Origin: an uncultured Collinsella sp.
GTDB taxonomy: Bacteria > Actinomycetota > Coriobacteriia > Coriobacteriales > Coriobacteriaceae
DNA: 64,000 bases
Assembly (NCBI GenBank): GCA_902489665.1
Contig: CABUAT010000005.1
Location: 1-64,000, forward strand
Reading direction: 5' to 3'
The notes beneath the pieces are model-generated. The model saw only the letters and a list, made by a program, of their open reading frames with translations, was not told where the DNA came from and did no database searches. A program made the position numbers and the translations under genes. This document shows positions 27,801 through 34,744 of the stretch, in pieces. Every line of letters begins with the position of its first letter. Positions within the stretch are counted from its first letter, which is position 1.

Positions 27801-28104
27801 AGGACATCGCCGAAAGCGTGGTCAAAAAGTCCGACTCTTCGTTTTCCTCGGTTGCCTTGACCGTCTTGTCGGTCCAGATTCGACCGACGTTTTGGGTCGT
27901 TACCTTATTGCCACCGTGGCCTGCCGCCCAGATTTCCCAGCGACCGCTGGTGTCGGGGTCGGCGACCTTTCCGGTCATTATCGGTCCGTCCATTCCTGTG
28001 CTGGACCTGGCGTTGGCCTCGGGCGGCATGGCGAATGCTGCGGCTGGCAACACCAGCACTACGGCCAGTATCACCGCCAAGAGACCCCTCGTGTACTTAC
28101 CCAT
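21808..28104 (-). CDS. Giant VWA / pilin-repeat LPxTG surface adhesin
   Basis: 2098 residues. Signal peptide (1-25, A-A-A-F-A), then a von Willebrand A domain (about 110-375) with MIDAS D121-A-S-G-S, a T in A-G-A-T-R and D in F-T-D-G-T. A Y/T-rich region of about 270 residues follows. Then come ten repeats of about 115-190 residues of the FctA/Spy0128-type isopeptide pilin family, each with K-x-L-x-G-R near its start, F-x-F near position 25, a Glu in the Y-x-Y-x-(V/L/I)-x-E strand and N-x-Y at its end, i.e. the Lys-Glu-Asn set of internal isopeptide bonds. A Pro-rich stretch, L-P-T-T-G, a hydrophobic helix and R-K-R complete a sortase-anchored wall protein. No sortase gene is in the window. 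Repeat 8 carries an acidic insertion. Likely host or matrix adhesion; ligand unknown. Confidence 0.92.
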   Translation of the reverse strand: MGKYTRGLLAVILAVVLVLPAAAFAMPPEANARSSTGMDGPIMTGKVADPDTSGRWEIWAAGHGGNKVTTQNVGRIWTDKTVKATEENEESDFLTTLSAMSSTSNSTVTVTTPLDIVMVLDASGSMDHEMGGGDPTRRIDALESAASSFIDAIAKQNEGIEGVDRQHKVAIVKFAGKTSNNIGNETYRDGGYTYNYTQVMKDLTDCSGGNVKALKHRIAQITPAGATRADNGLQLAEGITSGRADAKKIVVFFTDGTPTKIDKFDPTVANAAVAAAKNMKDSKATVYTIGIFDGADPSAGIQDSGKSQKENKFMQAVSSNYPNATAWDTHGARAENADYYKSATNAEELKKVFDDISQAITSEAPYPTEIHKGYDETKSGYITFTDELGDFMQVDSFTEVVINGTPFTNPSKTVNKETKTDTYEFDGKAKDLLITAQRAGDDNPQKGDIVTVNIPASLIPLSHFKTVDGKLSVDTVKPIQVKYASSVKKVALDNLFTPEKVTGLKDYIESNTAVANGTKTVSFYANKWSGGALGDTVATFEPADTNRYYYFQKQTPIYTDKDCTQPAKNSLAEKGTYYYKDEFEEQGKNGEAKPTTAVIEFIGGDAAKFDGAIVADKDGNLSFSVGTARLAFIDELHTTKKSVGGNNTGTATDVLNPKWNNVSAKATATHVNSYLGNNGKISFAYDMMPAMVNTKASFGLTKVLEGRAWTDTDTFEFGLTSEGNAPMPATTTAIVHGADLDDKGKAAIDFGTIEYTEPGTYVYKVSEKHAGTTIDGIAYSGSVAEITVTVTPNKKGELSAAVKVAWSEAEVTEFKNVYAADPVESSVTDKIDVTKSLTGRDLTAGEFSFELREVKGEDSELIETVANGADGKVTFSAIKYTEIGQHIYMLREVKGDAGGITYDDTTYTIVTTISDNGKGQLVATHELKDAKDVKSIEFKNAYTTNATEASLVGIKNLQVADGLMPVDINGKFTFTVTGEEGAPMPANASVTNDAKGKVDFGKITFTLDDLNKALGEKPEKREHTFTYTVTESGEVAGVTNDAKPSREVSFTVTDDGKGNLSVSRKPDGNAAFTFTNTYSATPVETSVTDQITANKVLTGRELAAGEFSFELVEGDKVVAKGTNAADGTIAMDKIAYDKPGKHTYTLREVNGGTTSKGITYSDAKYAIETTITDNGDGTLSVTHVLKGTEPAEFKNTYSVTPLDAELDFGLSKAIDGRDWTDGDEFSFTITAPEGVPLPDPATVTVSKGDAEDGIAAIKFGKIHFAAAGTYKYEIRENAGSTVGMTYDAHVATAEVTVTEDGEGNLTANVTKKENGRFTNTYRTELDDAAAGGLKLSKTLCGRPMTEGQFTFTVTPADDDSARALGLLPGANNFESPATIEGTVGLIDILAGHEVKFTQADAGKTFKYTVAEKNDGQPGYTYDDAVRTVTIAIVDDTAGTLTATTTVSGGPEGTHETVHKSGENKVEKALVPFHNSYSATTNTPGGTAAQVVATKTLTGRPMADGEFWFGIAYQGELVAYENLKPNIGGHVSFDALHYDTEMLANLEAAGLAHRTDKDGKLAWTINYTAYEDLFGLPNGVSATTWSFGFKVIVVDNGDGTLTATVDYGGVEPLFENVYGAEAVDAALIGTKKLQAAEGLTPADIAGKFTFTVTADEAGAPMPERTTVTNDAAGNVDFGKIHFTLEDLNRALGVTDDATDRAEADEADEVEADEAEAEEADADVDANADEPSDESEPAAPTAPRSHTFTYMVTESGSAPGVTNDANATRKVSYTVTDDGAGHLSVKREGDDGAAFTFTNTYSVAPTDSSVTDQVKTVKRLTGRDLAAGEFTFDLLEDDVVVASGANDANGTVTLSPIRYEAPGTHTYTLREACPNALGLYKGVTYDGTTYTVVTTVSDNGDGTLTATHKLEGTTESAGFTNKYHAMPTQVSIGAIKVLEGRELKKDEFSFKLVGEGIESTVTNDADGKINFDKFEYDEPGTYVYTISEVKGDESGMTYDKSVFTATVNVVDDGEGNLKANVAFTKGDRSVEGIVFNNTYKKPETPTPTPDPGTPKTVTNIVKTVKGFLPTTGDQQAAALLMAFVIAMAGVGALVWGIRKR

Positions 28105-28156
28105 CGTGTCTCCCTTCTCGCGGTCTCAGACCTTGCATCAGCCTAAAGTTACGAAA

Positions 28157-28238
28157 TGAGACACAATTAGGGCAGGTGACACACGTTCCAGATTTGATTT
28201 TGGGCGTGAGACAAATGTCTCACTAAAGTTGAGACACG
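28157..28238. promoter_or_regulatory. Candidate operator region of the adhesin gene
   Basis: An 18-bp palindrome, GTGAGACAAATGTCTCAC (28206-28223), is flanked by two further TGAGACA half-sites (28157-28163 and near 28230). It starts about 100 nt upstream of the adhesin ATG at 28104, where a repressor or activator would bind. The cognate regulator is not identified. Confidence 0.5.
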
Positions 28239-28332
28239 AGAGTTTTCGCAGGAAAACGGATGCGACTCGGAGCCAACAGGTCAAAATGATCCGTTTCCCT
28301 CCGTCCACGGGAGATCAGTTGGTAACGCTCGC

Positions 28333-28488
28333 CACGAAATCGGGCCATCTACTACGTTTGACTCGATACCCCCGACCATAGCCGCTTTTCATGAAAAACC
28401 GCAAGCGTTCTACCTGCGGTTTTCATTTCGCATTACTTGACGTGGTCGAGAGCTGCCGCCTAAACGTAGTAGATAGGCCCATTTCGTG
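28333..28488. repeat. Nested palindrome, type B (adhesin upstream side)
   Basis: 27-nt near-perfect arms (28333-28359 and 28462-28488) share the CATCTACTACGTTT core with the type B element at 21.5 kb. The middle again holds an inner hairpin ending in TACCTGCGGTTTTC. It is preceded by the same TGATCCGTTTCCCTCCGTCC sequence, which occurs once more at about 28523. Confidence 0.88.
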
Positions 28489-28584
28489 GCAGACGGGTCA
28501 CGCGACAGCCCTCGTGAGGCAAAAATGATCCGTTTCCCTCTGTCCACGGGAGATCAAGGGCTGCTACGGATATGGTGCTAATTC

Positions 28585-28736
28585 AAAACTATGCCGGATT
28601 ACGGGGCTAAAGTCGGAGTCCTCATCCATACAGCCTTTTTTTGAAAAACGGCAAGCAGTCTACCTGCGGTTTTGTTTTTGGGATTTTCTGTATGGTCGGA
28701 GGTTCGCTATCCAGCCCCGTAATCCGGCATAGTTTT
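28585..28736. repeat. Nested palindrome, type A (adhesin upstream side)
   Basis: Perfect 24-bp arms (28585-28608 and 28713-28736; core AACTATGCCGGATTACGGGG). The outer 13 bases match the type A element at 21.26 kb, while the inner arm differs on both sides together, so base pairing is kept. The central part contains GTCTACCTGCGGTTTTG. Apart from the elements listed separately, 28105-28812 holds no gene that I can support. Confidence 0.9.
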
Positions 28737-28768
28737 GTTCGCGACGGCACAACCGCGCGTTTAAGCGC

Positions 28769-28802
28769 GGGGCCGGTGGGGCATTTTTGCCCCACCGGCC
28801 CC
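28769..28802. terminator. Strong GC hairpin after the hydrogenase operon
   Basis: A 15-bp perfect stem (GGGGCCGGTGGGGCA with its complement) closed by TTTT, 11 nt past the last gene of the Ech operon. There is no U-tract on the minus strand, so it may be an mRNA 3'-end stabiliser or a rho-assisted terminator. Confidence 0.6.
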
Positions 28803-28812
28803 TATTCCAGCG

Positions 28813-29154
28813 CTATTCCGGCTTGGTTTCTACTGTGGGAGTCTTGTCCGCTGCGACTGGGGTGCGGGCGGTGTCCATAGTCAGGCAGTGCTTGGGGCAG
28901 CTCTCGATGCACTCACCGCACACCACGCAGGCATACGGGTCGATCGACCACGTTCCACCCTTGCGATCGACCGCGAGCGCGCCCGCCGGACAGCGACGCG
29001 CGCACATACCGCAGCAAATGCACACGTCCATGTCGTTGACGATATGCCCACGCAGGCGCTCGGGAGCCGTCAGCTTCTCCTGCGGATAGCACACCGTGAC
29101 CGGCTGCTTGACCATAGAGCCCAAGGCTGTCTTGGCAAATGTCAGCAAACTCAT
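28813..29154 (-). CDS. echF: Ech-type hydrogenase ferredoxin subunit
   Basis: 113 residues with two [4Fe-4S] motifs, C45-x2-C48-x2-C51-x3-C55 and C76-x2-C79-x2-C82-x3-C86, homologous to EchF/HycF/NuoI. In the membrane-bound [NiFe] hydrogenase it passes electrons between soluble ferredoxin and the small subunit. It is the last gene of a five-gene operon, 7 nt after the large-subunit gene. The C-terminal tail (about 95-113) is Thr/Pro-rich. The symbol is by analogy to Methanosarcina Ech. Confidence 0.85.
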   Translation of the reverse strand: MSLLTFAKTALGSMVKQPVTVCYPQEKLTAPERLRGHIVNDMDVCICCGMCARRCPAGALAVDRKGGTWSIDPYACVVCGECIESCPKHCLTMDTARTPVAADKTPTVETKPE

Positions 29155-29161
29155 GCCGCGC

Positions 29162-30250
29162 CTACCTTTCCGTGCAGCTAATACAGGGGTCGATGGTCAG
29201 GATAATCATGGGCACGTTGGCAAGGAGCACGCCCTGCAGCGCATGTGTCAGACCCGCCAGGTTCTGCGACGTCGGCGTGCGCACGCGGAAGCGATCCAGG
29301 TTCTTGGTGCCGTTGCCGCGCACATAGTAATACGCCTCGCCACGCGGCTGCTCAATCACAACCTCGCCACGCGCGCCGTCGGCCGGCGTGAGCTTGGTGC
29401 GCCCGCCGATGCCGTCGTGCGGGATCTTGCCCACAAGCTCCTCGATGATGTCCATGGCCTGCGTGACCTCGGCACAGCGCACCTGGCAGCGGGCATAGCA
29501 ATCGCCATCGGTAGCAACGATGGGCTCAAACGCAGCCAGATCCGCATAGGCGCCGTCGCCGAACATGCGCACGTCGTAATCCACGCCCGAGGCGCGACCG
29601 AACGGGCCGACCATCGACAGATTCAGCGCATCCTTCTCGCTAATCACGCCCACGCCATGCAGGCGCTCGCCGCAGCTGGCATCGTCCAAAAACGTATACA
29701 CCAGAGCCTCGTAGTCGGGGCGCATGGCGTCAAGCGTCGCGACAATGCCCGCCAGCTCGGAGTCCTCGATATCGTGCTTAAGGCCGCCGATCTCATTAAT
29801 CGACAGAATCACGCGGCCGCCGCAAGTGCTCTCAAAGATCTTGAGAATCTGCTCGCGCAGAGTCCACGAACGATAGAACAGTGCCTCGAAGCCAAAGGCA
29901 TCGGCGAGCAGGCCCAGCCACAGCAGATGCGAGTGGATGCGCGAAAGCTCGTGCAGAATGGTGCGGATATACTGCACGCGGCCGGGCACCTCGATGTCGA
30001 GCATGCGCTCGCAGGCGCTGGCATAGCCATAGCTGTGACCCACGGCGCAAATGCCACAGATGCGCTCAGCGATGTAGCCAAACTGGTGCATATCGCGCTT
30101 TTCGGTGAGCTTCTCGAGTCCGCGGTGAACAAAGCCGATCTGCGGAATTGCCTCGATGACGCGGTCGTCCTCGATCACCAGGTCCAGATGAAGCGGCTCG
30201 GGCAGCACCGGGTGCTGCGGGCCAAACGGAATAACGGAGCGATGTGCCAT
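29162..30250 (-). CDS. echE: Ech-type [NiFe] hydrogenase large (catalytic) subunit
   Basis: 362 residues, NuoD/HycE family. Both nickel-binding cysteine pairs are present: L1 in R-I-C65-G-I-C68 and L2 in D-P-C356-I-S-C359 at the extreme C-terminus. Complex I NuoD lacks these, so this is a true group-4 [NiFe] hydrogenase rather than a complex I or Mbx relative. The protein ends 3 residues after L2, as in Ech enzymes whose large subunit is not processed by a maturation protease. It lies 5 nt after echD. Confidence 0.9.
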   Translation of the reverse strand: MAHRSVIPFGPQHPVLPEPLHLDLVIEDDRVIEAIPQIGFVHRGLEKLTEKRDMHQFGYIAERICGICAVGHSYGYASACERMLDIEVPGRVQYIRTILHELSRIHSHLLWLGLLADAFGFEALFYRSWTLREQILKIFESTCGGRVILSINEIGGLKHDIEDSELAGIVATLDAMRPDYEALVYTFLDDASCGERLHGVGVISEKDALNLSMVGPFGRASGVDYDVRMFGDGAYADLAAFEPIVATDGDCYARCQVRCAEVTQAMDIIEELVGKIPHDGIGGRTKLTPADGARGEVVIEQPRGEAYYYVRGNGTKNLDRFRVRTPTSQNLAGLTHALQGVLLANVPMIILTIDPCISCTER

Positions 30251-30255
30251 GGACC

Positions 30256-30972
30256 TTACGCCTCCTTTTTCTGCTTGTCGCGGGCGGCCTTAGCGGCAAG
30301 CGCCGCGCGGACCTTGGCCGCTTTCTCGGGATCCATGGCGGCGAGCTTTGCCTCCATCTCGGCAGCCTTGAGCGCGGCCTTCGCAGCGGCCTCATCGTGC
30401 TGAGCATCGGAGCCGGCAGCCGCAGCGGGCTGAGCAGCGGCGCCCGCGGCGTCGCCGGCGCTCGCAGCACCCTCCCCTGCAGCAGCCGCAGCCGCGGCGG
30501 CCTTTTCGGCCGCGGCTTTGCGCGCCTTGGCCTCGGCGGCGGCACGGACCTTCATGGCCTTCTCGCGTGCGGCCTTCACCTCGGGCGTGATAACGCTCAT
30601 GGGTTCGGCAGTCGAGACCTGGTAGAAAAAGCCCTTAAAGTCGATCTGCATGTCGGTGATGGCAAGCCCAAACAGGTCGTGCGCTTCGTTCTCAAACGGA
30701 AATACCGCCGGATAGTACGAGCTGATGGACGGAATCTCCTGATACTGATCAATTCCCTCAACCACCAGGTTCTCGATCGCATAGCTGCCGTCCTGCGCAA
30801 TATTCTCCTGAGCAGCGCGGACGTTGATAAACGTATAGACCAGGCGATACGATCCGTCGTCCACACAGCGCTCGGCATGCATCTGCACAAAGCGCGCGCC
30901 GACGCCCTTGAGCGCCTGGACATGCGACAGAAGCTCGTCGATCCCAACGGTGGCATAGATAGCCTTTTGCAT
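30256..30972 (-). CDS. echD: Ech-type hydrogenase 30-kDa (NuoC-like) subunit with Ala-rich tail
   Basis: 238 residues. The N-terminal 125 residues are a compact NuoC/EchD domain (Y-T-F-I-N-V-R and the family signature region F-P-F-E-N-E-A-H-D-L-F-G). It scaffolds the hydrogenase module. Residues about 128-238 are a long Ala/Lys/Glu-rich, probably helical or disordered extension not found in typical EchD. Its start overlaps the echC stop by one base. Confidence 0.85.
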   Translation of the reverse strand: MQKAIYATVGIDELLSHVQALKGVGARFVQMHAERCVDDGSYRLVYTFINVRAAQENIAQDGSYAIENLVVEGIDQYQEIPSISSYYPAVFPFENEAHDLFGLAITDMQIDFKGFFYQVSTAEPMSVITPEVKAAREKAMKVRAAAEAKARKAAAEKAAAAAAAAGEGAASAGDAAGAAAQPAAAAGSDAQHDEAAAKAALKAAEMEAKLAAMDPEKAAKVRAALAAKAARDKQKKEA

Positions 30973-31562
30973 TACTCGGCCTCCTTTGCAGCGACGGGCG
31001 CTGCGGGTTTCTCGGCAGGCGCGTCACCGGCACCGTCAGCCCCGGCCCCAGCTGCAGCCACGAACCCGTCCTCGCCCAACTCGACGCCGCCATCCCAGGT
31101 AGCAGCGCCGCCCACGGTAAGCGGGTCACCGCCGGCGCGCATCACGGCCTCCTTCTGATCAAGGATGCCGCACGCCTCCACGATGGCATCGATCACGGTC
31201 TCGGGACGAATGGCGCACCCGGGCGCATACACGTCCACGGGAATCGCGCGGTCCACGCCGCCGATCACGTTATAGGCATCGCGGAATACGCCGCCCGAAC
31301 ACGCGCAAATGCCGCACGCCACCACGCACTTGGGCTCGAGCATCTGGCTGTAGATCTGGCGCACGACGGGCAGGTTCTGGGCATTGACCGACCCCGTCAC
31401 CAAAAAGATATCCGCATGCTTGGGGTTGCCGGTGTTGACCACGCCAAAGCGCTCCGCATCGAACAGCGGCGTGAGCGAGGCCAGCACCTCGATATCGCAT
31501 CCGTTGCAGCTCGAGCCGTCGTAATGAATGACCCACGGCGAGCGCGACATTTTATGATCCAT
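30972..31562 (-). CDS. echC: Ech-type hydrogenase small (NuoB-like) subunit
   Basis: 196 residues. Contains C19-N-G-C22-D-I-E, A-C-G-I-C-A-C-S-G-G and A-P-G-C116, which provide the four ligands of the proximal [4Fe-4S] cluster of NuoB/EchC/HycG proteins. Electrons from EchF pass through it to the NiFe site in EchE. The last 45 residues form an Ala/Gly/Pro/Glu-rich extension, echoing the tail of EchD. It starts 12 nt after the membrane-subunit gene. Confidence 0.9.
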   Translation of the reverse strand: MDHKMSRSPWVIHYDGSSCNGCDIEVLASLTPLFDAERFGVVNTGNPKHADIFLVTGSVNAQNLPVVRQIYSQMLEPKCVVACGICACSGGVFRDAYNVIGGVDRAIPVDVYAPGCAIRPETVIDAIVEACGILDQKEAVMRAGGDPLTVGGAATWDGGVELGEDGFVAAAGAGADGAGDAPAEKPAAPVAAKEAE

Positions 31563-31574
31563 GGATGCCGCCTC

Positions 31575-34457
31575 CTAAATAAACACGTCGACGAGGATGG
31601 GCATAAGGTTGAGCAGGCCAAACACCAGCGCCACGCCCCATCCGAGCCTAAAGCAGCTGCGCCAGGTGCTGCGTGCGAAGGTGTTGTCGATCAGGACCTC
31701 GACAAAATACGTCGCGGCCATCACGACCAGGGCTACAACCCAGCTCACGGGGTTGTCCCAGACAAAGAACATGCCCACCCACATCAAAAACAGCACGGTC
31801 TCGCACCAGTGCATAAGGGTCATCTTGGCCAGCGTGCCGCCGCTCATCTCGGTGGCGACGCCCTGGACGATCTCCTGATGCGCATGATGCGAGTACGAAA
31901 GGTCAAACGGCGACTTGCGCAGCTTGATGGTAAGCACCGCGAGCAGCGCGAGGAAGATGGGCGCGCTGTACACGATGATGGGGGCCGACTGCCCCGTCAC
32001 GGCGATAGAGTCGAAGCTATCGGTGGCAAGGTACAGGCCCACGCTCATCAGCAAAACGGCGGGCTCGTAACTCATAACCTGCAGTAACTCACGATCGGCG
32101 CCGACCTGGGCAAACGGGCTTTGCGTCGAGGCGGACGCCAGCACCACAAAGATCGCGGCGAGGGTAACCATAAAGGCGCACAGCAGTGTGTTGGAACCCG
32201 ACACAAAGATGCCGCCGCCCACCACGGTAAAGATGAGCGCGCACGCCATGTAGGTATCGTCCATGGTGTTTACGCTGGCAGGGGCTTTGCGCAGGAGCTT
32301 GGCAACGTCGTAGAAGGGCTGCAGCAGGCGCGGGCCCACGCGGCCCTGCATGCGGGCCGAAAGCTTACGGTCAACGCCGTCGATCAGGCCACCCACAAAC
32401 GGCGCCAGCAAGGCAAACGCCACGGTGCCAATAAAAATGCCCATGACGCCCGAACCTTCAAAATATTTGCCGCGCAGCACCGAGGGCGCACTCATGGCAA
32501 GTCGCTCGGGCCCAATCCACGCGCAACACAGCAGCGCAAACAAGATAATGCTGCAGCACACGACGCTACCCGCGGGGCCAATACGCTTCTCGCCAAGGGC
32601 GTCCTCCGAGTACCAATTGCGCTTTTCGGCCTTCACCTCGTGTCCCATCGAGCCGCGGAAATGGCGATATTTGTCGGTCCCCACGCCCGAAAGGTACACG
32701 TTGACGTGCGGTTTGTTGCTCACGCGGAATGAAGTCAGCAGCACCACGGCGATAAACGCCACGATAACCACCATCAGGTACATGGCGTCCTTGCCAATAA
32801 CGTACGGCACGCGGCCAAACACCATGGCCAAGTAAGGCGACACCAGACCGCTCGAGATAACCGGGAACGCCACGCAGCACAGAATCAGCAGCGCGGCGAT
32901 GGTGTTGAGGGCCATCCATTCGGTCTTATGGACATTGACCTCAACGTTTTGAGCCGTGGGGTCGACGCCCGAAAGCTTGGCAAGCCACTTGCCCCAGAAG
33001 AAGAAGGTCGCGGCCGAGCCAAAGGCAAGCACCATGATCATGAGCACGTTGCCGGTCTGCGCGAACGCCACCAGGGCGCCCCACTTGGACACGAGCATGC
33101 CAAACGGCGCCACAAACATGCCCATGATGCCCAGCATCATCAGGCGCGTCAGGTGCGGCATGCGGCTGAACATGCCGTCCATGTCCTCGATATCGCGGCT
33201 GCCGATATGATGCTCGGCCGTGCCCACGCACAGGAACAGCAGCGACTTGGCCACCGTGTGGAACAGGATCAGGAAGATGGCCGCCCATACGGCCTCGGGC
33301 GCGCCGACACCCAAGCAGGCACTAATGAGGCCCAAGTTGGAAATGGTGGAGTACGCGAGCACGCGTTTGGCGTTGCTCTGCGAGATGGCCATGAGGGCAG
33401 CGAGCAAAAACGTGATGGCACCCACACTCGTGACCATAAAGCCGGTCACAGGATAGATGGCATAGAGCGGGCTCAGCTTGACCATCAGGAATACGCCGGC
33501 TTTGACCATGGTTGACGAGTGCAGCAGGGCGCTCGTGGGCGTGGGGGCAACCATGGCACCCAGCAGCCAAGTGTGGAACGGCATCTGTGCGGCCTTGGTG
33601 AGCGCGGCGAGCGACAGCAGAACGACCGGCATCACCAGCAGCGCGGACTGCGCGGTTCCGGCGCCGGAAAGCTCAATCATGCCCGAGATGGTCAGCGGCA
33701 TGCCATTGACGTGCAGAAACATAAGGCCCGCCAAAAACGCGATGCCGCCCAGCATGTTGAGGATGATCTGGGTGAAGGCGTTTTTGATGGCCTCGGGCGT
33801 GCGCGTGTAGCCAATCATAAGGAACGAGCACACGGTGGTGATTTCCCAGCCGCAGAACAGCCACTCAAGGTTGTCACTCGTCACGATGACGAACATGGCC
33901 GAGAGGAATAGAAACATAAGCGCCAGGAACTGCGGGCGACGGTCGGGCGCGGTCTGCCCGCGCAGCGCAGCCTCGTGCTCGTCATGGGCCTGGAAGTCCT
34001 TCATGTAGCCCAGGGCATACACGCAGATTAGGCTACCGACGATGCCGACGGCGAGGACCATGATCACACTCATGTAGTCCAGGTAGAGCGGCGTCGCCGT
34101 GACGGCTTCGACCGCGGGCAGCGTCATGGCTGCAAAGGCGAACGAGCCCACCAGCTGGACTATGCCGAGCACCGTGGCGAGCGCGTTCCTATATTTGTAC
34201 GCGTTGTACAGGATTACGGCGCACAGGATGACGTCGATGACGGAGCTGATGATCGAGAGCACATGCGAGGTGCCGGAGGCAACCTCAAAGCTCTGCGGAC
34301 CCATGCCAAAAAACATGACGGCGACTACAACTGTCACCGCCATAATAATGCCGGAACCTATGAGCCCCACCGCATCGCGGGCGCGGTCGCCGCGCGCGAA
34401 CAGCATGCCCAGCGCCGGTACCAGCGGAAACAGGGTAAGGAAATACAGTAGCGTCAT
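31575..34457 (-). CDS. echAB: Fused EchA-EchB membrane subunit of Ech-type hydrogenase
   Basis: 960 residues, about twice the length of either parent. Residues 1 to about 610 are a NuoL/EchA-like antiporter-type proton pump with some 14-16 helices (including H-T-W-L-L-G-A-M-V-A-P-T-P-T-S-A-L-L-H). Residues about 650-960 are a NuoH/EchB-like subunit carrying G-R-V-G-P-R-L-L-Q-P-F-Y-D-V-A-K-L (about 703-719). Separate genes encode these in known Ech enzymes. The reading frame is continuous with no stop or frameshift between halves, and the other four Ech genes follow directly. The joined subunits would couple ferredoxin-dependent H2 turnover to ion pumping. Confidence 0.88.
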   Translation of the reverse strand: MTLLYFLTLFPLVPALGMLFARGDRARDAVGLIGSGIIMAVTVVVAVMFFGMGPQSFEVASGTSHVLSIISSVIDVILCAVILYNAYKYRNALATVLGIVQLVGSFAFAAMTLPAVEAVTATPLYLDYMSVIMVLAVGIVGSLICVYALGYMKDFQAHDEHEAALRGQTAPDRRPQFLALMFLFLSAMFVIVTSDNLEWLFCGWEITTVCSFLMIGYTRTPEAIKNAFTQIILNMLGGIAFLAGLMFLHVNGMPLTISGMIELSGAGTAQSALLVMPVVLLSLAALTKAAQMPFHTWLLGAMVAPTPTSALLHSSTMVKAGVFLMVKLSPLYAIYPVTGFMVTSVGAITFLLAALMAISQSNAKRVLAYSTISNLGLISACLGVGAPEAVWAAIFLILFHTVAKSLLFLCVGTAEHHIGSRDIEDMDGMFSRMPHLTRLMMLGIMGMFVAPFGMLVSKWGALVAFAQTGNVLMIMVLAFGSAATFFFWGKWLAKLSGVDPTAQNVEVNVHKTEWMALNTIAALLILCCVAFPVISSGLVSPYLAMVFGRVPYVIGKDAMYLMVVIVAFIAVVLLTSFRVSNKPHVNVYLSGVGTDKYRHFRGSMGHEVKAEKRNWYSEDALGEKRIGPAGSVVCCSIILFALLCCAWIGPERLAMSAPSVLRGKYFEGSGVMGIFIGTVAFALLAPFVGGLIDGVDRKLSARMQGRVGPRLLQPFYDVAKLLRKAPASVNTMDDTYMACALIFTVVGGGIFVSGSNTLLCAFMVTLAAIFVVLASASTQSPFAQVGADRELLQVMSYEPAVLLMSVGLYLATDSFDSIAVTGQSAPIIVYSAPIFLALLAVLTIKLRKSPFDLSYSHHAHQEIVQGVATEMSGGTLAKMTLMHWCETVLFLMWVGMFFVWDNPVSWVVALVVMAATYFVEVLIDNTFARSTWRSCFRLGWGVALVFGLLNLMPILVDVFI

Positions 34458-34703
34458 ACCATCACTCCCCCATGCAAAAACGCTGCAATTGTTTAACGTT
34501 ATAGCTCAATTGATGAGTAGCGGCAGCGGGTTTTCGGTCAACTGGGGAGTTTTAGGCGTACGGGGCAAGGAGTCTGTCCGCATTGGAGCAAAGGGGCGAC
34601 GCTCCCCCTATCGCAGCGGTGGGCGCACGGGCCACTGCGCGCGGTTTATTGGCCATTTTGGAGGATGTCCCGATAGGCTCGCGGCGGTCCAAAAAGTTGG
34701 CGC

Positions 34704-34732
34704 GGCAAGAAAAATGCGCCCCTGTGGGCGCA
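34704..34732 (-). terminator. Terminator after the HTH gene
   Basis: TGCGCCC pairs with GGGCGCA around a 4-nt loop, followed on the minus strand by TTTTTCTT. It lies 13 nt past the stop at 34745 and separates this gene from the hydrogenase operon. Bases 34458-34703 hold no other gene. Confidence 0.7.
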
Positions 34733-34744
34733 CCATCCCGTTTG

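Noticed and set aside
28813..34457. Respiratory complex I fragment
   Set aside because: The large subunit has both Ni-binding CxxC pairs and ends in the hydrogenase motif, and only the Ech-type subunit set is present.
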